A DNA stretch of 64,000 nt from Albugo candida (lineage: Eukaryota > Oomycota > Peronosporomycetes > Albuginales > Albuginaceae): NCBI GenBank assembly GCA_905220665.1, contig CAJNAR010000032.1, positions 1 to 64,000 of the forward strand, read 5' to 3'. Position numbers and translations under genes: made by a program. The notes under the pieces were generated by a model. That model did not search any database. It was not told where the DNA came from and saw only the letters and a list, made by a program, of their open reading frames with translations. Below are positions 10,706 through 22,270 of the stretch, piece after piece; the first letter of the stretch is position 1; each line of letters starts with the position of its first letter.

Positions 10706-10768
10706 AAAAAAAAATTGGAGAAAAAAAAAAGAAAAAAAAAAGAAAAAAAAAAAAAAAAAAAAAAAAAA
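10706..10768 (+). repeat. Poly-A tract with interruptions
   Basis: About 63 bp, almost all A on the plus strand, broken by ttgg and single g residues and ending in 26 uninterrupted A. It lies ~200 bp after tRNA-Ile and could be the tail of a plus-strand retroposed sequence, or simple low-complexity DNA. Confidence 0.8.
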
Positions 10769-12154
10769 CGGTGCAAACTTTCGATTCTTGAGAGGTAGCA
10801 ACGATGCTTTACGGCACTGCTCAATATATTTGTTCCAGGAACGCTGAGAGTCAAACTTCATCGTTCAGCCCTCTCACTTCGTTTCACAAATGCAAATCCC
10901 TCGACACCACAAAGAGGCTGATCCAATCCCGAAACAGTCTCTCCATTTGTAAATCACAGAAGTTGCATGTTTCGCCCAACATCTGAGACTGTATTATTGC
11001 GACACTTACACAACATTAGGCTGCAGTTGTTTGATACAGAAGCGTACTACGTCCGGTGGTGCACGAATATCGGAGTATAAGAATACCTGATCTACAATAC
11101 TTTATCGCAATTCCCCACTGTCAAATCTACGGATTTTTTCGCGACCCTGCCCGTCATACGATATCGCGATCTGACATGATTGCATGAAGAATCGCTTCCC
11201 ACATATCAATTGATCCTGCTCCAACGTCTTTATTGTAATGAGCTGTTTGCGAGAGTACGCCGAATGATCCTCCAATCGCTCTCGATCAACCTTGAATATG
11301 GAGAAGAATGGCGAGATTGCAAAAAATAAGATGCAGGGCGAAGGGGCTCGTTGCCTTGAAACGGAGTGATGGGGAATATGGTTCATGAGCTAGGTGCAGC
11401 CTATCACCGTGCTTCGATCTCACGGATGCCAATGCCTCTTCATTAAACGAAGCGCCTTCTTTAAAAGTGTGCTGCTCGTTATCTATCAACCGTGTGCATC
11501 ACTGGATATCTGCTTAGGCTTCTTATGCTCGCTTATTGCATCGTATAAGAACGATCTCATTCGTTGTGGTATGAAAGTTTGTATGCTAGGCATCTCTCAT
11601 GAAAGTTGCACATTTGTGTTGCGTTTGCAGCTTCAAGCTTTTTATACAAGGATTGAGCTAAAATCCATACGTGGAGCTTATATACATAGAGACAAAGCGG
11701 AGCTTGATGACAATCTCTGATAACAGTATTTTCGATCACATGTCTGAAAGCAGAGGCCATTCCTAACTGTTCTTTCACATGCACAAGTAGATGTGCCGTT
11801 TATAACCGCATTCTGATAACACCAGTGTCTTGGTAGCTTGTGAAAACCTTTCATCAATGACGATCTGCTTCCAGCGACTAGCGCATATAGATCTCGGCAG
11901 TGTTCCAATCTAGTTCAATATCGCGAGGAGCTTGTCTGGATGCAACCAATTCCTATTTGTTGATACAACATCCATCATTGATCACATAAACGCGACTTCT
12001 CATGTATTTACAGAAGCACCATATTATCTCAATATTACTTACAAACGGTACCGATGGCGTGATGGCAAGCTCAGAATGCCGTCAAATATTTCGTGGCTTG
12101 ATCAACATCGCATGGGATGCAGCGATAGTGATGCATCAAAGAATTCTTTCTTGT
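10769..12154. other. Stretch without a confident gene
   Basis: Between the poly-A tract and the VMA12-like gene I see only short ORFs. A minus-strand pair at 11102-11489 has some coding character (separate entry). No transposon motif or RNA gene was recognised. Confidence 0.4.
11102..11489 (-). other. Possible exon pair or gene remnant, unrecognised
   Basis: Two minus-strand frames join if a 64-nt GC-AG intron is removed: the first ends ...EPYSPSLRFK and the second begins VDRERLEDHSAYSRK and runs to a stop at 11102. The donor context AAG-GCAACG resembles the GC donor in the acyl-CoA dehydrogenase gene. No in-frame ATG was found for the first piece, so an upstream exon would be needed. No family is recognised. 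This may be a decayed gene. Confidence 0.2.
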
Positions 12155-12856
12155 CTACGAAATAGCTGATTTTCTTGACATGTTCTTACGTTCTTGAAGA
12201 ACCAGGTCCATGTGAGCAGCGCGAGTGATAAATAAAATCATCTCAATTATCATCATTCCAACCGCACAACCCAGTCCAACTATCATTCGCTATCAAAAAG
12301 AAAAGTGAGTTTGGTACAGTGTGAGCAAGCGAGAAAGTACCGTGGTCTCATGATCGGTTAAGGCTGCGGATATCATGTATCCGACAACAAACATGGTGAT
12401 TCTAGCTACAATCATATTTATTCCAGTCGTCAGATGGCTCCTTACAGATTTGATACTCTGTTGTATCTCCGCTGTAGCTGTCAGATGTTTGACGTTGTGC
12501 GTCATTCGATCATATAGCGCCTCCTCCTCCATGCATTGTAATTTTTTCCTCCTCACTTTCAATTGTGCTCTCTTTTCTTCCGAGGGAGCGTCTCTGATAG
12601 AAACTTTTTCATGTATGATAACTTTGCTACGATTTATGAGAAAGGAGACGAGCGAACGATCCGACTTTTTGCTATTTCGTAATTTTGATAGAATTGAATG
12701 AGCCTTGCGGATTTGTAACGTTGTCATGGAATCTAATCCATCGGACATCGTGGTTTTTAGTTCAATGTCCGCTTGTTCTTTGTCTATGTTGAATCCATTC
12801 TCCGTTAAAAACTCACGCAATGCTCTGACACCCGATCCCGCGACACGAAGTTGCAT
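12155..12856 (-). CDS. V-ATPase assembly factor, VMA12/TMEM199 family
   Basis: Two exons, 12856-12341 and 12289-12155, separated by a 51-nt GT-AG intron, give a 216-aa protein (human TMEM199 is ~208 aa). The family works in the ER to assemble the Vo sector of the vacuolar H+-ATPase. The central MEEEALYDRMTHNVKHL matches the family's charged segment ending in Y-x-x-M. Two membrane segments follow: one ending exon 1 (GINMIVARITMFVVGYMISA) and one in exon 2 (MIVGLGCAVGMMIIEMILF), with a short charged tail LQERKNMSRKSAIS. Splicing is needed to recover the second membrane segment. The ATG at 12856 is chosen because upstream in-frame codons are non-ATG. Family assignment is by pattern; moderately sure. 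Confidence 0.65.
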
Positions 12857-14153
12857 CGTGGAATGAAGTAAATTAATGTGAGTCACATTATGTAAGTATG
12901 ATGCATTTGAAGAGAATTTAGTAGATGCGTGACCTTATCGATTAGTATTGTGACACGTCGCCTTCGACGCAGAGAGCATCTATTTATACCTATGATGCGG
13001 CAAAAATGAGCTGTTACCATTTCACATTACATCAAGGATCAATGGCAAAATGGCAAAATGATATCCGATATGACTGCAAAAAATGTACAAGTCCAAGCTC
13101 AGCGTAACACCCGATCTCGAAAATCGGCTCGTTTGAGCTTGAGATGTGTCAAAGACGACTCCGTATCAACGATGACGACATGGAATTAAAATGTGGTAGC
13201 AATAAAGCGCGAACTGTAATTCGAACAGGTGTGCAGATGGTGTGGTTAAGGCAGAGAGTAGTCAAACTCGTACGGATGCGCATGCCTACTATTTCATTTA
13301 TTTTTACAATCATTTGCTCAAACATATTTAAACTCCACATCCTCCAAGAAACTAAGATGCTGACTGCCGTCATTACGACCGGGTCGAAGCCCGCTCCCAA
13401 GAATGATCGATACCAACAAGGCTTCATAAGTGTACGATAAATTTCCCCATCCACCCAGTCACTCGCAGCGATGAACCATGATTGGGGGTCTTTATTAACC
13501 GTCCCCATGTATTGCCACTATTCACTAAACGTCATGCGGTTTATGTTGTTATATTTCTAGCCAAAGGAGACTCCGTCAATGATCACTTAGTCTCCCTTGA
13601 AGCTGTGTCAAGGTCAATATCGATCGCATTGTATACAAAAGTAGGTGATAGAGTGCTTCATTCTTTCAGACAAGCTTTTTTTTTCAGGCGCGCTACGTGG
13701 AGGACGCAAGGACTGATTCATGCGATCTCGGCATACTCTGCTCCGAGCTGTGGCCTTGCAAAATTCTTTCAATCATGCATATGCTTATTTTCCATGATAC
13801 TACAGGTAGACAACTCCCCGCTAAGATCAGAAAATTTCAAGGACCAATTTTGTATCCAAGTTCCACAAAAACTCATGGTGCATACAACTATCTGATCACC
13901 AAGCCTGGTTGAATCTCGATGGCTGTTGTGGTTTCTCGACCTCGACTTTACGGTCCCGATTTCATGGATGCATTAGAGATCACTTTGAGACTTGATCGGT
14001 AGAATAGGAACGTGTACTGGTTTTAGGATACTTTGTTTCGACCTTAGCTGCCAAAATTGAATCATATACGTATCTACCTTTGTAGTGTCTATCTATATCT
14101 CTATGTTAAGGCTATGAATGCACCTTGCATTTCAAAGGATATCTTGGTGTGGG
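12857..14153. other. Low-coding stretch with one possible small gene
   Basis: Apart from the low-confidence spliced ORF at 13478-13912, only short overlapping ORFs on both strands occur. One minus ORF (13149-13508, 119 aa) contains a hydrophobic run but matches no family I know. Confidence 0.35.
13478..13912 (+). CDS. Possible small spliced gene, unrecognised
   Basis: A reading frame can be built as ATGATTGGGG, a 73-nt intron (13488-13560, weak GTCTTT donor), an exon 13561-13635, a 47-nt intron ending in a strong TTTTTTTTTCAG, then an exon to a stop near 13912, giving about 100 aa. Two acceptors with pyrimidine tracts restoring one frame is mild support. The product (AKGDSVNDHLVSLEAVSRS ... 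LITKPG) matches no family I know, and a second frame across the last exon is also open. It may be a chance structure or a gene relic. Confidence 0.22.
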
Positions 14154-14765
14154 TCATATTCGACAGCTTTTAGCGATCTTGAGCTTGCGATTTTTCAAGT
14201 ACGTCAGTGCATTCCTGAGTTGAGTTTTCGTCGGCATGGGGTCGTTCCCAAACTTTCCGTGATTGTGCAATTCTACCATATCTTTGTATATGGTCATGGG
14301 TTTGGTGTCTGGATTCTGTCTCAGAATACTGATGATATGCGATTTCATATCGTCGGTCACATAACTTTGCATTGGCTCAGCGGAATCGTGTTCATCGCTC
14401 AGATGATTGTACGCTTGACAGACGATTCCATGATAGGTGTATTGACACGTAGACATTCGCAGTTGAGCTCGACAAGTGTTACGTTTAGGTTGGTCGGCAA
14501 CTGAATCGCTAGTGTCCTTGGGATGGCAGAGCACTGACGTGCATCGTGTCCATTGTACCTTCATTTTATGCTCGGCTAAATCGTACTTGATCCCCATTCG
14601 TTCGTGATCCATTGTGCAATTCACAATATGTGTGTTTATGATTGCATTACGTTTTAAGGATCGTCGAAACTCTTGCATCTCAATTTCACTTTTTGTTTCT
14701 CCAATAACAACCCAACTGCCATCATCGGTCGTAACGGGCCAATGTAATAACCGATGGATCTCCAT
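14154..14765 (-). mobile_element. Mutator-like (MULE) transposase N-terminal fragment
   Basis: A 203-aa ORF carries a FLYWCH/WRKY-like zinc-binding segment: a Cys pair in TRCTSVLC, then CRAQLRMSTCQYTYHG and a late His (NHLSDEHD). It is followed by MKSHIISILRQNPDTKPMTI and PTKTQLRNALTYLKNRK, the linker usual between the DNA-binding region and the catalytic core in MULE transposases. The DDE catalytic core is missing: the frame stops at 14154 and nothing similar follows downstream. No terminal inverted repeats were found. I read it as a dead fragment; a domesticated DNA-binding protein is possible but unsupported. Confidence 0.55.
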
Positions 14766-16608
14766 CCCTGGCTACTAGCACGCTGAATGTCTTCGTGTTT
14801 GATTATGACAAAGAATTATGTTCGAAAGGGGGTGCCAGCCAAAGTATCAACAGTGGTTCATTGATAAGCTGAAAAGTGCATCCATATTACCTATCTCAGT
14901 ACAATAGGTAACGGTAGACACGATCATTTCGATTGACGAAGCAGGGACCAATCAGTTATCGCCTTTATTGCGTCATTATTCTACTCATCCAGCTCAGACT
15001 GAATGTAATTGTATAAGTAATGCTTACGTCGCGATTTTTCGCATAATAGATGTGGCGAAAATTGACTGAGTCATGCATAGGTAATGATGGAGCTCATCCA
15101 GAAAAACCCAACTTAAATACCGACCAGATTTTAGTTCGCGTCGTTCCTTTACTTGATTACGGTACCCGTCTGTGACTTGCTATCAATAAGAGCGACCGTA
15201 AACATGAAAGAGATTTGTCATTGAAGTATAGGATAGAAAGGGATGGATCAGAGTTGCGTGAGAATAGGAGTTAGATACATATATCCGTAAATTGAATCTA
15301 TATCGCGTCTTTATCGACAGCCGCATTTGCAAGTGTACGGTACGCGCATGTTTACAAAAATATTCTCGATAAACCGATTCTAGTGTGGACCTATACCGCT
15401 TATTTCGAAACAGTGCACTAACCCCATAGTATCATGCTACCTTTTTCCAACGGAATACGTACTTGTGTTGTGAATCTTGAGACAGAGCACGATTGTAGGC
15501 TCAATCACGAGTGATGTGCGAACGGTTTGATCAGCGTGTTGATTGGTAGCGATTTTAACACGCGTTTTATAAGACTCTGTATGATGTATGCGATACTCCA
15601 GTCGAGTATCTAAATGCAAAAGTCTGCAGTGCACTTTTATGTACGTTTCTCCGCTATGATTTCCGTACATCGTTTCAAATCACACGTCACATTCTACGGG
15701 GAAAACACGTTTCGTTTGCAGAATGGACCATCGAGTCCCCGCCGCAAAGTTTGTGCATCGTCATACGGGGAATACAAACATTCCGTTGAACACGTCTTTC
15801 ATATGTGCGATACAAAAGTACCGATAATGACACTTGTGTCCTCGTTTTAAAAGTACTGACGTTGAGATGAGTAATGACATGTTTTTAACTCGGAGACCAG
15901 CAGACATCATACCGATCTCCCTTTTGTGATAAGTAGGTGTATTTAACTCAGTCAATGACACGCAGTCAGCCAACTGCATTGTGACGTATAACAAAAATGT
16001 ATCAATAAACTTACAAGCTCCTGCTTTTGCGTACCCGGATACACTATTGCGCACGTAACATCTGTTTGATTACGATAGAAAACTGGGTTCTCACGCACTG
16101 GTCAGGTAATCATCACGCGATACATTGTCTCAGTGTTTCTGTTTATTTCCAGCCGCAAGTAAAGTCTGTAACGCATCTGTTGCTGCCTAATTTTTTCTAT
16201 TCCGTCGCCTCAAAGAGTCTTTCTGCGTCCTTCGGCCATGCTGTACACACTCCTTCCAATGCATTGAGTTCTCGCCAGTATCTTCCATGCCATCTGCGTG
16301 TATACCTTGACTCTCTAACGCATACCTATGTATTGTACTCGATTTTATTATGTCGATGACGTCACACTCTGCTCCGATCAGCTTATGGGATCAGTCACCT
16401 TGATTAGCTGATATGATATATCCGGCCGACTGGACTTCATACTCCATCACATACACGTGAGGAGCGTAGAAAACGATCCAAAATCAAAAAAAGTAAAATT
16501 TTCCTAATATATCAGCTATTCTTAGTCGTGTAATAATACTCGATATCGACGTATGAATATACCGCCTGTGTCCAACTTATCTCATAATACAAAATCTCTT
16601 GTTCCGTA
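14766..16608. other. Stretch without a confident gene; upstream region of the ABC transporter
   Basis: Short ORFs only (for example minus 15437-15670 and 15761-16054), none with a recognisable motif or convincing splice partner. The last few hundred bases would contain the promoter of the plus-strand ABC transporter gene. Confidence 0.4.
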
Positions 16609-19600
16609 ATGGTGCAAGGCGACGCGATCGATTCGGACTCACATAGTCGCACTGATGTATTTGTAGCAATGGAAACGCCAAAAAACTCGACAGAACCGCA
16701 CAATCGACTTGAGAGTCAGTTTACACAAATGGATACTCGCAAGGATGTGTCAACGGCAGAACCCAGCGCAAATGGCCAGGTCACAAGCTTTAAGCAGCTG
16801 TTTGCGTACGCGGATACTTTGGATTATACATTAATGTTTTTCGGGACACTCGCGAGCATGGCTACGGGCATTTCTCAACCGATACAAATCATTCTTTTTG
16901 GCGATGTACTGAACTCATTCAATCCGAGAGAAGGCAGTGAGAATTCGAATACTTTTTTAAAACTGATTGATCGAGTCGCTTTACGATACGTATACGTCGG
17001 TATCGCCGTTATTATATGCGGATTTGTATATGTGTACTGCTGGTCATTAACCGCTACACGACAAGTCAAACGAATTCGTGCTGCATATGTGTCTGCAATC
17101 ATCACAAAAGAAATTGGATGGTTTGATGTGAATAAGAGCACAGAGCTCGCAACACGAGTTTCAGACTCAACTGTCGTCATTCAGGAAGGAATCGGACGCA
17201 AATTTGGTGACGGGCTGAATTTCATGTCGATGGCAGTTAGTGGAATTATTATTGGGCTTGTGAAAGGATGGGAGCTTGCGTTGGTGCTGATAGCATTTAC
17301 ACCGTTTATCGCGATTGCTGGGTATTTCTTTATGAAGCAATTGGCTCGGGCGACACGAAGTGCGATCGATTCGTACTCGAAAGCAGGATCCATCGCTGAA
17401 GAAGCTATTGTCAATGTACGAACGGTTCATGCGTTCAATGCAATGGAGCGATTTATCGGTAAATATGCTGACGCATTGAAAGAGACAACAAAAGCAGGAA
17501 TTAAAAAGGGAGTCGCAGTTGGAATGGGGAGTGGGATAATGTTTTTCTGTATATTCTGCACGTACGCGTGTGGGATGTATTACGGAGCTGTTCGAATCTC
17601 GGACGATCAATTGGAAGGGAACGCGTGCACAGGCTCTCAGTGTTATAATGGAGGCAAAGTGCTGACAATTTTTTTCTCCGTTATTATGAGCGCTATGGCG
17701 CTGGGGCAATCGGGACCAAGCATTCAGGCAGTTTTTTCAGCACGGGCGGCTGCATTCACTGTCTTTGAAGTGATTGATCGTCCCTCTGAGATCGATGTGT
17801 CAAAGGAACAAGGGCAAGTACTGGAGAATGTGAAAGGAAAAATCGATATCAAGAACGTCACATTTTCGTATCCTTCCCGGCCTGAAGTGTGTGTCTGTCG
17901 CGAATACTCGCTGACCATCCATCCCGGGGAAACAATTGCGTTAGTTGGGCCCAGTGGAAGTGGTAAAAGCACAATTGTCGCTCTACTTGAACGATTTTAC
18001 GATCCCTTGGAAGGAAATGTATCACTGGATGGCCAAAATCTCAAAGATCTGAACGTAAAATGGCTACGTCAACAGATTGGTCTGGTCGGACAGGAACCAT
18101 CTTTGTTCGCGACATCTATTATGGAGAATATTCGGTTGGGGTTTCCATCGGCAAGTGATGAGCAAGTTTTAGAAGCCGCTACAATGGCGAATGCGTATGA
18201 CTTTATTATGGAATTCCCGCAAGGATTCAACACCCAAGTTGGTGAGCGCGGTGCGCAGTTGTCGGGTGGACAAAAGCAAAGGATTGCTATTGCAAGAGCA
18301 ATTATTAAGAATCCCGCCATTTTGCTACTGGATGAAGCGACCAGTGCACTCGATAGCGAAAGTGAGCGTGTCGTACAGGAATCACTTGACAAATTACTCG
18401 CAACTTGTCAGCGTACAACTATTATCATCGCACATCGTTTGTCTACTATTCGGGACGCCAATCGAATTGCTGTGCACAGCAGTGGGAATATCGTCGAATT
18501 GGGGTCACATTCAGAGCTGATGAAAATTAAAAAAGGGCATTATCGGACACTTGTCGAGGCACAAGAACGGAAATCAAAGGAGGAGAAAGAGCAATTGGAA
18601 GTCACAGAGCCAATCGAGTCGGAAATCACAAAAGAGACACTTGTGGATAGCTCAGAAAATAAGATCGAAGACGGTCTATTCACTGCATCGACTTTGTCAT
18701 CGAACAACGCCGAAGGGGACAATGTGCCTACTATCTCTACAAGCCGTATATGGAAACTGACGCTGTTGGAATGGAAACACATGCTTTTGGGTTCTATCGG
18801 CGGAATTATGTACGCTGCAGTGTTTCCGGTTTGGGGGCTTATGTTGACGAAAGTTGTGGTATTGTTTTTCGACTATGAAAAGACTAAAAGTGAGATGCTT
18901 TACGACGCGCGTTGGTGGTCTTTGGGTTTTCTTCTATTGGGAATTATATTTGGCGTTGCTGTCACTTGTCAGCATTATGGCTTTGGGGTCGTTGCACAAA
19001 GACTTACCGGTCGGATGCGACTATCGACATTCAGTGCGATCTTACAGCAAGAAATTGGGTGGTTTGATGCGGAGGAAAACAAATCGGGTGCGTTGATTTC
19101 ACGTCTCGCTACCGATACAGCCACACTTCAGGCGATGACCTCAGACACACTGAATCAAGTTCTCATTAGTATCGCCAGTATCGGTCTTGGTATAGTCATT
19201 TCGTTCTTTTACAGCTGGCAAATGACGCTTGTGGTGCTGGCGACGATGCCAATTCTAATATTTGCAACACTCATTCAGTCAAAAATGATGCAAGGAACCG
19301 GGAGTGGGAAGCAAGGAAATGACGCCGACTCCTCCGCAGGCTCGTTATTATCTGAAGCTATCGGTTCTATCCGCACAGTGGCTTCGTTCACCATGGAGGA
19401 ATCCTTCACTTCACGATATTCGGGGTATCTATCAGCTTCCAAGAAAGCGGATACACGCGCAGGCGTAACTGGCGGATTAGCGTACGGAATGTCTCAAGGT
19501 ATCCATTTCATGAATTTGGCGCTTATTTTCCACGTTGGTGGCGTTTGGGTCAGCAAAGGAACGATCACATTTGAGGATATGTTTATGGTGATGATGGTGA

Positions 19601-20502
19601 TTATGCTCAGCACGTATGCGGTCGGGATGGCGAGTAATGGCGGCTCTGACCCGAAGAAAGTAAAAGTCGCAGCTGGGCGTATTTTTGGAATTATCGATCG
19701 AACGCCATCGATCATTGTGGACCCACTTCAAGGCCACGTACTCGAGCATTTACACGGCGATATCGAATTCAATAATGTGGTGTTCACGTATCCTTCACGT
19801 CCCGACGCACCGATCTATCGAAATTACAACCTCAAAGTCGCTCGCGGTCAGACTGTTGCATTGGTAGGCGCCAGTGGAAGTGGGAAAAGCACAGCGATCT
19901 CGTTATTGGAACGGTTTTACGATCCTTCCTCTGGGTCAATTCTGCTGGATGGGAAGGATGTACGACAGATGAATCTCCCTTGGCTTCGTGAGCGTATTTC
20001 TCTGGTGGGACAAGAGCCTGTATTGTTTGCTGGAACAATTGCTGAAAACATTGCAATGGGAAAGCCTGGATCTTCACGAGACGATGTTGTCCGCGCTGCG
20101 ACGTTGGCAAACGCACACAACTTCATATCCAATTTTCCGAGTAAATACGACACAGATGTCGGTGATCGAGGAGCTCAAGTGTCAGGAGGTCAAAAGCAAA
20201 GAATTGCAATTGCTCGAGCTATTTTGCGGGATCCGGACGTATTATTGTTGGATGAAGCTACCAGCGCCCTCGACAACGAAAGTGAACGAGTGGTTCAGGA
20301 ATCATTGGATCGATTGTTGAGCATGAAACGTCGAACCACAATTATCGTCGCACATCGACTCTCAACGATCCGAAATGCAGATGTTATCGCAGTGACACAA
20401 AATGGAGCGATTGTTGAGCGTGGAACCCATGAAGAATTGATGGAGATTTCTAACGGGATATATCGTTCCTTGGCACAGCGTCAAATGCGTTCTCCAGAGT
20501 GA
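16609..20502 (+). CDS. ABCB-type full ABC transporter (P-glycoprotein/MDR family)
   Basis: A single 1297-aa exon with the order TMD-NBD-TMD-NBD. Such proteins export lipids or amphipathic toxins from the plasma membrane or an internal membrane using ATP. NBD1: Walker A GPSGSGKST (~residue 447), signature LSGGQKQR (~551), Walker B ILLLDEATSALD (~570). NBD2: Walker A GASGSGKST (~1087), signature VSGGQKQR (~1190), Walker B VLLLDEATSALD. Both H-loops (AHRLSTIR) are present, so both sites look catalytic. The first membrane domain begins near residue 75 after a polar N-terminus. The length matches the ~1280-aa family norm. Start ATG 16609 is the first in frame. It converges with the next gene, with 41 bp between stops. 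Substrate cannot be told from sequence. Confidence 0.95.
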   Translation: MVQGDAIDSDSHSRTDVFVAMETPKNSTEPHNRLESQFTQMDTRKDVSTAEPSANGQVTSFKQLFAYADTLDYTLMFFGTLASMATGISQPIQIILFGDVLNSFNPREGSENSNTFLKLIDRVALRYVYVGIAVIICGFVYVYCWSLTATRQVKRIRAAYVSAIITKEIGWFDVNKSTELATRVSDSTVVIQEGIGRKFGDGLNFMSMAVSGIIIGLVKGWELALVLIAFTPFIAIAGYFFMKQLARATRSAIDSYSKAGSIAEEAIVNVRTVHAFNAMERFIGKYADALKETTKAGIKKGVAVGMGSGIMFFCIFCTYACGMYYGAVRISDDQLEGNACTGSQCYNGGKVLTIFFSVIMSAMALGQSGPSIQAVFSARAAAFTVFEVIDRPSEIDVSKEQGQVLENVKGKIDIKNVTFSYPSRPEVCVCREYSLTIHPGETIALVGPSGSGKSTIVALLERFYDPLEGNVSLDGQNLKDLNVKWLRQQIGLVGQEPSLFATSIMENIRLGFPSASDEQVLEAATMANAYDFIMEFPQGFNTQVGERGAQLSGGQKQRIAIARAIIKNPAILLLDEATSALDSESERVVQESLDKLLATCQRTTIIIAHRLSTIRDANRIAVHSSGNIVELGSHSELMKIKKGHYRTLVEAQERKSKEEKEQLEVTEPIESEITKETLVDSSENKIEDGLFTASTLSSNNAEGDNVPTISTSRIWKLTLLEWKHMLLGSIGGIMYAAVFPVWGLMLTKVVVLFFDYEKTKSEMLYDARWWSLGFLLLGIIFGVAVTCQHYGFGVVAQRLTGRMRLSTFSAILQQEIGWFDAEENKSGALISRLATDTATLQAMTSDTLNQVLISIASIGLGIVISFFYSWQMTLVVLATMPILIFATLIQSKMMQGTGSGKQGNDADSSAGSLLSEAIGSIRTVASFTMEESFTSRYSGYLSASKKADTRAGVTGGLAYGMSQGIHFMNLALIFHVGGVWVSKGTITFEDMFMVMMVIMLSTYAVGMASNGGSDPKKVKVAAGRIFGIIDRTPSIIVDPLQGHVLEHLHGDIEFNNVVFTYPSRPDAPIYRNYNLKVARGQTVALVGASGSGKSTAISLLERFYDPSSGSILLDGKDVRQMNLPWLRERISLVGQEPVLFAGTIAENIAMGKPGSSRDDVVRAATLANAHNFISNFPSKYDTDVGDRGAQVSGGQKQRIAIARAILRDPDVLLLDEATSALDNESERVVQESLDRLLSMKRRTTIIVAHRLSTIRNADVIAVTQNGAIVERGTHEELMEISNGIYRSLAQRQMRSPE

Positions 20503-20543
20503 GTTGTAGCGCAAGACAAAGGGAGGATGAAGACATGCTCTAT

Positions 20544-22270
20544 CTATTGATCAGGTCGTATTTTTGGTAAGACTTTGTACGGGTTCAGTATTGTGTTTGA
20601 ATCCATAGTTTGCTTAAGTAATTTCATGAGCGCAATTGCGTGTTCCGATTTCGACAGATGCAAATACTCGGGTTTGTGGATTCCTATTCCGTGTTCTGCA
20701 CTGATACTTCCACGATATTTCGCTATTGGAAAAAGAGATATGTGGCAGAGGAATTTGCGCGGAAAATAGAGACGAATACGTACCGATCCATTCGAACACA
20801 AATGGCTCCAAAGCGGAAAGAACGTTATCATTGTGCTGGATCGTTGACACATTCAAATGGAGATTTCCGTCGCCCAAATGACCGTACCCAACGACTTTGA
20901 CGTCTTCGTATGTGCTGCCAAGCCGATTGCGAGTCGCGTGCACGAGATTGTAATACTCGGCGATTGGTAGAGATACGTCGTATTTGTAGACACAGCCACG
21001 CATACTGAGTGCTAATGTGATATCTTCGCGGATTTGAAATAATTTTTGGGCCTGGATCGAGTCTTGAGCTACAATTCCATCGTTCACATGTCCGTCTTCC
21101 ATTACGGCGGTAAGGAATGTCTCCAGCTTTTCTCGATCGTGCTCATCCTTACTTCCAGCAGTCTCAATGAGAATATAAAACGGACTATTGGAGGCTTCCA
21201 GAGGATCACGTGCGTCAATTTGCTGTGATAAAACCATATCGAGCGACTCGCGATCTAGAAATTCCACAGCTGATAATATCTCACCCAAGTGATGTTTTGC
21301 ACTAAGAAATGTAGCCTGAATTGCATCAAAGCTTTGACAAGCGAGAAATGCAACGTTGTGGGATGAAAAGCGTGTTGGTGTGGAAATAGCGACTTTTGTG
21401 ATGACGCCGAGCGTGCCTTCCGAGCCAATAAAGAGTTGTTTCAGGTCGTAACCCGTGTTATCCTTTCGCATAGAGCTGAGGGTATCGACGATTGTTCCGT
21501 CGGCAAGCACAGCTTCGATGCCCAGCACATTTCCATGGAGAGATCCGTGCCGTAAGTATCGAAGTCCACCCGCATTTGTGGCGACATTTCCACCAATTTG
21601 ACAGGATCCTTTGGCTCCAAGATCTAAAGGCATACAGTATCCATGCTCGCTCACATACTGGTCCAAATGCTCGAGTATGCAGCCAGCCTCACACACGAGG
21701 ATTCCAGACACAATGTCCAGTGATTCGATACGGTTCATTAGGCTCATGGAAAGCACAATTTCATCAAAGACAGGGACACTGCCGCCAACAAGACCCGTGT
21801 TTCCACCCTGTGGGACAATTGCGAGCTTTCGGGAGTTGCAGTGTTTCAATATCGCTGATATTTGTTCTGATACGTTCGTACGAATGCGTCTGAGACGATA
21901 CAATGACAAGAAAAGCAGATTGTGTACCGGTGGAAGAAGGTCTCAATACTAATGCGTGGGAGCTCTTTGCTTTGTACTTTTTCAGCCAATCGGTAGTGTA
22001 CGTATCGGTGTCTTCTGCGATTTGTAGCATCTGATTGGAATTTCCATTAAAAATAGCTTTAAACACTCGTAAATCGTTCCGGTCCCAGCGATTATAATTT
22101 GGATCTCGTTGTACGTTACAGGTACTGTACATTGGATACTGCGATTGTCTGTGGCAAGGTCTGGCGTTCTTTTGGCTAATACGCTGGGTCGATATGGGGA
22201 TACTCGCGTGTGTGCGTCGAGCGTACGCACCAAAAGCGCCCATAATCGGATGGCTTCTAGCGAGCTGCAT
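20544..22270 (-). CDS. D2HGDH: D-2-hydroxyglutarate dehydrogenase, mitochondrial
   Basis: Three exons, 22270-21928, 21866-20784 and 20722-20544, with two 61-nt introns, give 534 aa. This FAD enzyme oxidises D-2-hydroxyglutarate to 2-oxoglutarate in mitochondria and passes electrons to ETF. The N-terminus (MQLARSHPIMGAFGAYARR) looks like a mitochondrial presequence. The FAD_binding_4 motif VPQGGNTGLVGGS is followed by GANVATNAGG-like IGGNVATNAGGLRYLRHG, and the C-terminal FAD-oxidase signature GYGHLGDGNLHLN and SISAEHGIG are intact. The first intron uses the second of two nearby CAG acceptors, which restores RPSSTEQISAILKHC. Related D-lactate dehydrogenases share the fold, but the ending LDxNxxLNPYKVLP-like pattern (SNTILNPYKVLP) favours D2HGDH. 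Confidence 0.88.

Noticed and set aside
10627..10861. Minus-strand ORFs with long Phe runs
   Set aside because: The Phe run is translation of the poly-A tract; the short flanking frames have no recognisable domain.
13149..13508. 119-aa minus-strand ORF with a hydrophobic stretch
   Set aside because: The opposite strand is also open over most of it, no family pattern is visible and it begins just where a better-spliced plus-strand frame starts.
15437..16054. Two minus-strand ORFs (77 and 97 aa) as possible small secreted proteins
   Set aside because: No signal peptide, no effector motif and no splice site pair joining them convincingly.
16875..20153. Several long minus-strand ORFs inside the ABC transporter
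   Set aside because: All are antisense shadows of the conserved 1297-aa frame, without motifs of their own.
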